A program made the translations under genes and the position numbers. Of a DNA stretch of 55,759 nucleotides, positions 54,865 to 55,759 are shown piece after piece (position 1 is the stretch's first letter; each line of letters begins with the position of its first letter). Source of the DNA: an alpha proteobacterium AAP81b (GTDB lineage: Bacteria > Pseudomonadota > Alphaproteobacteria > Sphingomonadales > Sphingomonadaceae); NCBI GenBank assembly GCA_001295935.1, contig LJHX01000093.1, positions 1 through 55,759 of the forward strand, written 5' to 3'. Under the pieces are notes generated by a model. That model saw only the letters and a list, made by a program, of their open reading frames with translations. It was not told the origin of the DNA and did not search any database.

Positions 54865-55759
54865 TTGTCGGACGAATCCAGCCTGAATCGCGCCGCCGGC
54901 CGGTTCTTCGATATCTGGCAACTGCTTGTCCGCCCGCGTGCCGACAATGAAGCCGAAATCCGCGGCCTGGCGCGACCCCTCTATCTCGGCGGCCACAGCG
55001 CCGTGGCGCGCGTCCTCGGGCGCTACCGGATGTTCGTCGATACCCGCGACATGGCGATCAGCATTCACCTGCTGACCGAAGGCTATTGGGAAATGTGGGT
55101 CACCGAGGCGATGCTGCGCTGCATCCGCCCGGGGATGACCGTTCTCGATATCGGCGCCAATCTTGGCTATTTCACCGTGCTGATGGCCGACCTCGTCGGG
55201 CCGCAAGGGCGCGTCCTGGCCTTCGAGCCCAATCCCGACATGGCGGCCTGCCTGCGCCGCACGCTGTCGGTCAACGGCTTCGGCAATGCGCAACTGCACG
55301 AGGTCGCGCTCGGCGAGGCCCCCGGCCAGCTGGCGCTCGCCTTCGATACCGGCATGCCCGGCGGCGGCCATATCGACGGCGCCGCCGATGCCCCCGCCGA
55401 TGCCCCCACCGCCGCCCCCGTCGAAACACCGGCCGCCGCGGTTGCCGGCGACCCCCGCAGCTTTGCGACGCGGCTGCCATCCCCGCTGCCCGCCGAAAGG
55501 CTGCCGCCGCCGATCGACCTCCCCGACCTGCGTCCCCCGGGCGGTTGGCTGGCACAGCTGGCGGGCTGGTTCGGCCTGGCACCACGCCGCGACCTGGCGG
55601 CGCTGCACGCCGCCGCCACCGCCGCCATCGCCCGCATCAACGCCGACGCCAACGCGCTCGCCGAAGCCCGCGTCCATGCCGCCGTCACCGAAGCCGCCGT
55701 CGCCGCCGAAGCCGCGATCGGCGCACGGATCGCCGCGGCCGACGCCGCCGCCGCGGCGC
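54865..55759 (+). CDS. FkbM-family methyltransferase with alanine-rich insertion (partial, runs off the right edge)
   Basis: At least 298 codons from a TTG at 54865 behind GGGGGG; the gene continues past the window. SAM-binding motif I VLDIGANLGYFT at about 93-104 and the acidic-loop motif VLAFEPNPDMAACLRRTL at 121-138 are typical of FkbM. After GGGHIDGA at about 172, the usual fold is interrupted by a proline/alanine stretch and then a long Ala-rich predicted helix (RRDLAALHAAATAAIARINA onward) reaching the window end. It may act on a surface glycan. Start choice is provisional, as no ATG fits better upstream. Confidence 0.8.
   Translation, partial: MSDESSLNRAAGRFFDIWQLLVRPRADNEAEIRGLARPLYLGGHSAVARVLGRYRMFVDTRDMAISIHLLTEGYWEMWVTEAMLRCIRPGMTVLDIGANLGYFTVLMADLVGPQGRVLAFEPNPDMAACLRRTLSVNGFGNAQLHEVALGEAPGQLALAFDTGMPGGGHIDGAADAPADAPTAAPVETPAAAVAGDPRSFATRLPSPLPAERLPPPIDLPDLRPPGGWLAQLAGWFGLAPRRDLAALHAAATAAIARINADANALAEARVHAAVTEAAVAAEAAIGARIAAADAAAAA

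Noticed and set aside
54091-55677. Minus-strand 528-codon frame across glmS and the last gene
   Set aside because: Antisense to glmS active-site regions and to the FkbM SAM motif; composition typical of a GC shadow.

Overview
The window is very GC-rich, densely packed DNA from an alphaproteobacterium, most likely of the order Sphingomonadales. The support is a PEPxxWA-CTERM exported protein with the C-terminal signature usual in that order, a TonB-dependent receptor, an OxyR/AhpC/AhpD cluster, phoR-phoU-phoB, and many intergenic palindromes of the CCCCTCCCGC..GCGGGAGGGG and GCTCATGCCGAGCG types that I associate with sphingomonad genomes. I cannot name the genus from sequence alone. No rRNA, tRNA, CRISPR array, prophage or transposase gene was seen.

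Layout. 1-2.7 kb: alpha-E protein, transglutaminase and the Anbu proteasome-like peptidase, a known conserved set whose ATP-grasp partner should lie just left of the window. 2.7-6.2 kb: a minus-strand pair, a secreted protein of unknown function followed by a TonB-dependent receptor whose first codons contain an 11-base G/C homopolymer. 6.4-10.7 kb: accessory region with a 200-bp palindromic element, two intact AraC regulators with debris of further AraC copies between them, and an outer-membrane barrel. 10.7-17 kb: MFS transporter, SDR, RTX repeat protein, metallo-hydrolase, SIMPL protein and a small stress membrane protein. 17-23.4 kb: RND efflux pair, DUF445 protein and a ParDE module. 23.4-32 kb: aminotransferase, PabB-PabC fusion, GNAT, HxlR/VOC/DUF1428, a prolyl-oligopeptidase-type peptidase and a Tat-type SDR. 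32-38.7 kb: carbonic anhydrase with SulP transporter, sterol-desaturase family enzyme, PEP-CTERM protein, metallo-hydrolase, CsbD and BamD. 38.7-44.6 kb: RNA ligase-like protein, aldehyde dehydrogenase, quinone oxidoreductase, OxyR, AhpC and AhpD. 44.7-50.8 kb: CysE, DUF2794, GFA, SDR, then phoB, phoU, phoR and gph. 50.9-55.8 kb: glmU, a VapBC-type module, glmS, and a FkbM methyltransferase running off the end.

How genes work together. Clear units are the Anbu cluster, the RND adaptor plus pump, SulP plus carbonic anhydrase (bicarbonate supply), OxyR divergent from ahpC with ahpD downstream (peroxide defence), phoR/phoU/phoB (phosphate signalling), and glmU/glmS (UDP-GlcNAc synthesis), the last pair being separated by a toxin-antitoxin insertion.

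The most unusual signals are non-coding or evolutionary: the palindromic elements, an exact 38-base repeat present twice in opposite orientation, the decayed AraC array, the homopolymer in the receptor start, the hairpin cluster between ahpC and ahpD, and a long alanine-rich insertion in the terminal methyltransferase. I did not find a clearly new multi-gene system. The poorly understood Anbu cluster and the secreted protein/receptor operon come closest.
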